Source: Saprospiraceae bacterium
GTDB lineage: Bacteria; Bacteroidota; Bacteroidia; Chitinophagales; Saprospiraceae
Reading direction: 5' to 3'
Length of the DNA stretch: 64,000 bases
Assembly (NCBI GenBank): GCA_028280415.1
Contig: JANQLV010000029.1
Location: 1 to 64,000, forward strand
Shown here: piece after piece, positions 62,765 to 64,000 of the stretch
Numbering within the stretch: the stretch's first letter is position 1
How the letters are laid out: the number at the start of each line of letters is the position of its first letter
Program-made: the position numbers and the translations under genes
Notes under the pieces: model-generated
Databases searched by the model: none
What the model saw: the letters and a program-made list of their open reading frames with translations, nothing else
What the model was told of the DNA's origin: nothing

Positions 62765-63710
62765 TTTGGGGTTTTTCTTCAATTACAGATATAACATTAG
62801 CTACCCATACATCTCGTAAAGTCTGCATTGATTCATCAGAATTCCATGCATTATGTGGAGGAAAATGAATATTGGGATGGGAGCCAAGTTTTTCACGAGT
62901 ATCAGCGGAGGCTTCTACCGAATAAGCAGAGACTTTTGAATTTGATAAAGCCTTATTCATTGCAATAGGATCAACCAGAGATTGACTTGCAAGATTTACT
63001 ATAATTGCACCATTACAAAGTTCTAGAAGATCAGCACCTATCATATTTACATTAGCATCCGCACCTTCTTTAACTGTTTTTGTTGCAATACAAATGATAT
63101 CTGATTGAGCAAAAAGTTCTTCTAGCGATACCATTTTCACTTCTGATTTTGGGGAACGATTCCAAACAACTACATTCATCTCAAGGTTAGAGAGCATTCG
63201 TGCTACGATAGAGCCGATACTGCCATAACCTACAATACCCGCAGTTCTACCAGAAAGGTTTATTCCTTTTCTTCCAACGACTTTCCGTTGATTGATTTCA
63301 TCAACATACGCAAGATGGCGCTGGCGTGAATGCAAAAGAATTTCTGATAGTATAGACTCCGCAACACTTTGTGATGAATAGTGAGGAATATTTTGTAACA
63401 TTACTCCTGCTGCTGCCGCAGCTTTAGGGCTGAAATGGTTCATACCTGTCATATCAACAGCAATAGTCTTAAGGTTGCGTACATTTGGATGAGAATAAAA
63501 TTCTTTTGTGAGTTTAACACCATCTTTTTTTGGAATGACATCCATGTTGAGCATAAGATAGTCATATCCCTCACATTTAATAGCTAACTCAGATTCACTA
63601 ATTGAAGCAGATTCAAAGTACTCCACTTCAGATAGCTCACGAAGGGGTATTAAATCTTTTTCACCAATCATACCTGGAATCGTTACAACTAATGTCTTAG
63701 GTTTACTCAT
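62745..63710 (-). CDS. D-2-hydroxyacid dehydrogenase family protein, catalytic Arg missing
   Basis: 321 residues. NAD-binding motif GIVGYGSIGSIVARML (160-173), and the catalytic His in PPHNAW (H286). The Arg normally found in the NxxRG block is replaced: VNLASQSLVD (238-247), Ser or Gln where Arg is expected. So oxidation of a typical 2-hydroxy acid is doubtful, and another substrate or non-catalytic role is possible. It is the first gene of the operon, with 290 bp of sequence before the window end that may hold the promoter. Confidence 0.83.
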   Translation of the reverse strand: MSKPKTLVVTIPGMIGEKDLIPLRELSEVEYFESASISESELAIKCEGYDYLMLNMDVIPKKDGVKLTKEFYSHPNVRNLKTIAVDMTGMNHFSPKAAAAAGVMLQNIPHYSSQSVAESILSEILLHSRQRHLAYVDEINQRKVVGRKGINLSGRTAGIVGYGSIGSIVARMLSNLEMNVVVWNRSPKSEVKMVSLEELFAQSDIICIATKTVKEGADANVNMIGADLLELCNGAIIVNLASQSLVDPIAMNKALSNSKVSAYSVEASADTREKLGSHPNIHFPPHNAWNSDESMQTLRDVWVANVISVIEEKPQNVYKEL

Positions 63711-64000
63711 CTTTAAAATATTATTTAGTAATTAATTGAAATAACCTTCAATGCTGTGAATATAATATGATTCAAGTATAAAACTGATACCTAGAAAAGG
63801 TAAATCAAGTTACCTCTTTTAGAATACTTACCCTTTAAACTCCTGCAAGTCCTCACGTATGGAACTCAGGCTCGAATACATATACACCTTGTATCCAGAA
63901 TTTCCGAATCCATGAACACCACCGAACAACCACTATAATTTAATTAGATGCTCTCGATCTTGCGAAGGTTTATTTCTAAAACTTTTAAGCACATAACCCA
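63711..64000. other. Gene-free right end
   Basis: 290 bp with no supported frame. It must include the operon's promoter just upstream of 63710. I see no repeat of the attachment site here, so the right end of the second element is outside the window or not recognisable. Confidence 0.4.

Overview
The window reads as a Bacteroidota chromosome (A+T-rich). The evidence is three tyrosine recombinases, two of them full-length and of the Bacteroidota arm-binding/SAM-like/catalytic layout, together with DUF4407, a SprB-type secreted-repeat remnant, a double-glycine leader peptide of the kind common in this phylum, and GTG/TTG/ATG gene overlaps with few Shine-Dalgarno sites. I cannot name a genus. Almost all of it is accessory DNA.

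Layout. (1) 1-2390: remnants plus a MazF/PemK toxin and a small HTH/GFNxGY gene pair. This looks like the right end of an older element. (2) 2391-52960: one integrated element of about 50.6 kb, bounded by the 15-bp direct repeat TGTTGACCCACTAGG (the 3' end of a tRNA gene) and carrying its own integrase at the left end. It is built like a mobilizable plasmid that integrates: MobF relaxase, TraG/VirD4-type coupling protein, primase-like Toprim protein, a replication-type winged-helix protein, iteron-like repeats with an HTH/coiled-coil protein, RadC and a lone N6-methylase homologue. No type IV secretion channel genes are visible, so it probably borrows one. (3) 52945-54335: the left end of a second element with its own integrase, at the same tRNA-derived site. 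(4) 54619-63710: a nine-gene minus-strand biosynthetic-looking operon.

The cargo of the 50-kb element is mostly conflict or defence modules: a membrane, SPFH-like coiled-coil, DUF4407 and TPR operon (4887-11752); a Schlafen/AlbA-type ATP-binding regulator; a sigma-like/unknown/ImmA-peptidase trio divergent from a short type II CBASS operon (2TM-NUDIX effector, CD-NTase, E1-less E2, and a second complete nucleotidyltransferase); a TIR/deoxyribosyltransferase-like protein; an iSTAND-like, MoxR ATPase and vWA-like/POT-transporter/caspase operon; and a membrane/coiled-coil/TPR operon whose TPR protein holds fifteen near-identical 46-residue units.

The strongest candidates for something undescribed are the single polypeptide that joins a vWA-like domain, a whole proton-coupled peptide transporter and a caspase (35643-39791), the CBASS operon with two nucleotidyltransferases, the four-gene SPFH/DUF4407/TPR operon, and the oxidoreductase/aminotransferase/shikimate-kinase operon at the right. 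All functional statements are read from sequence motifs. No database search was run.
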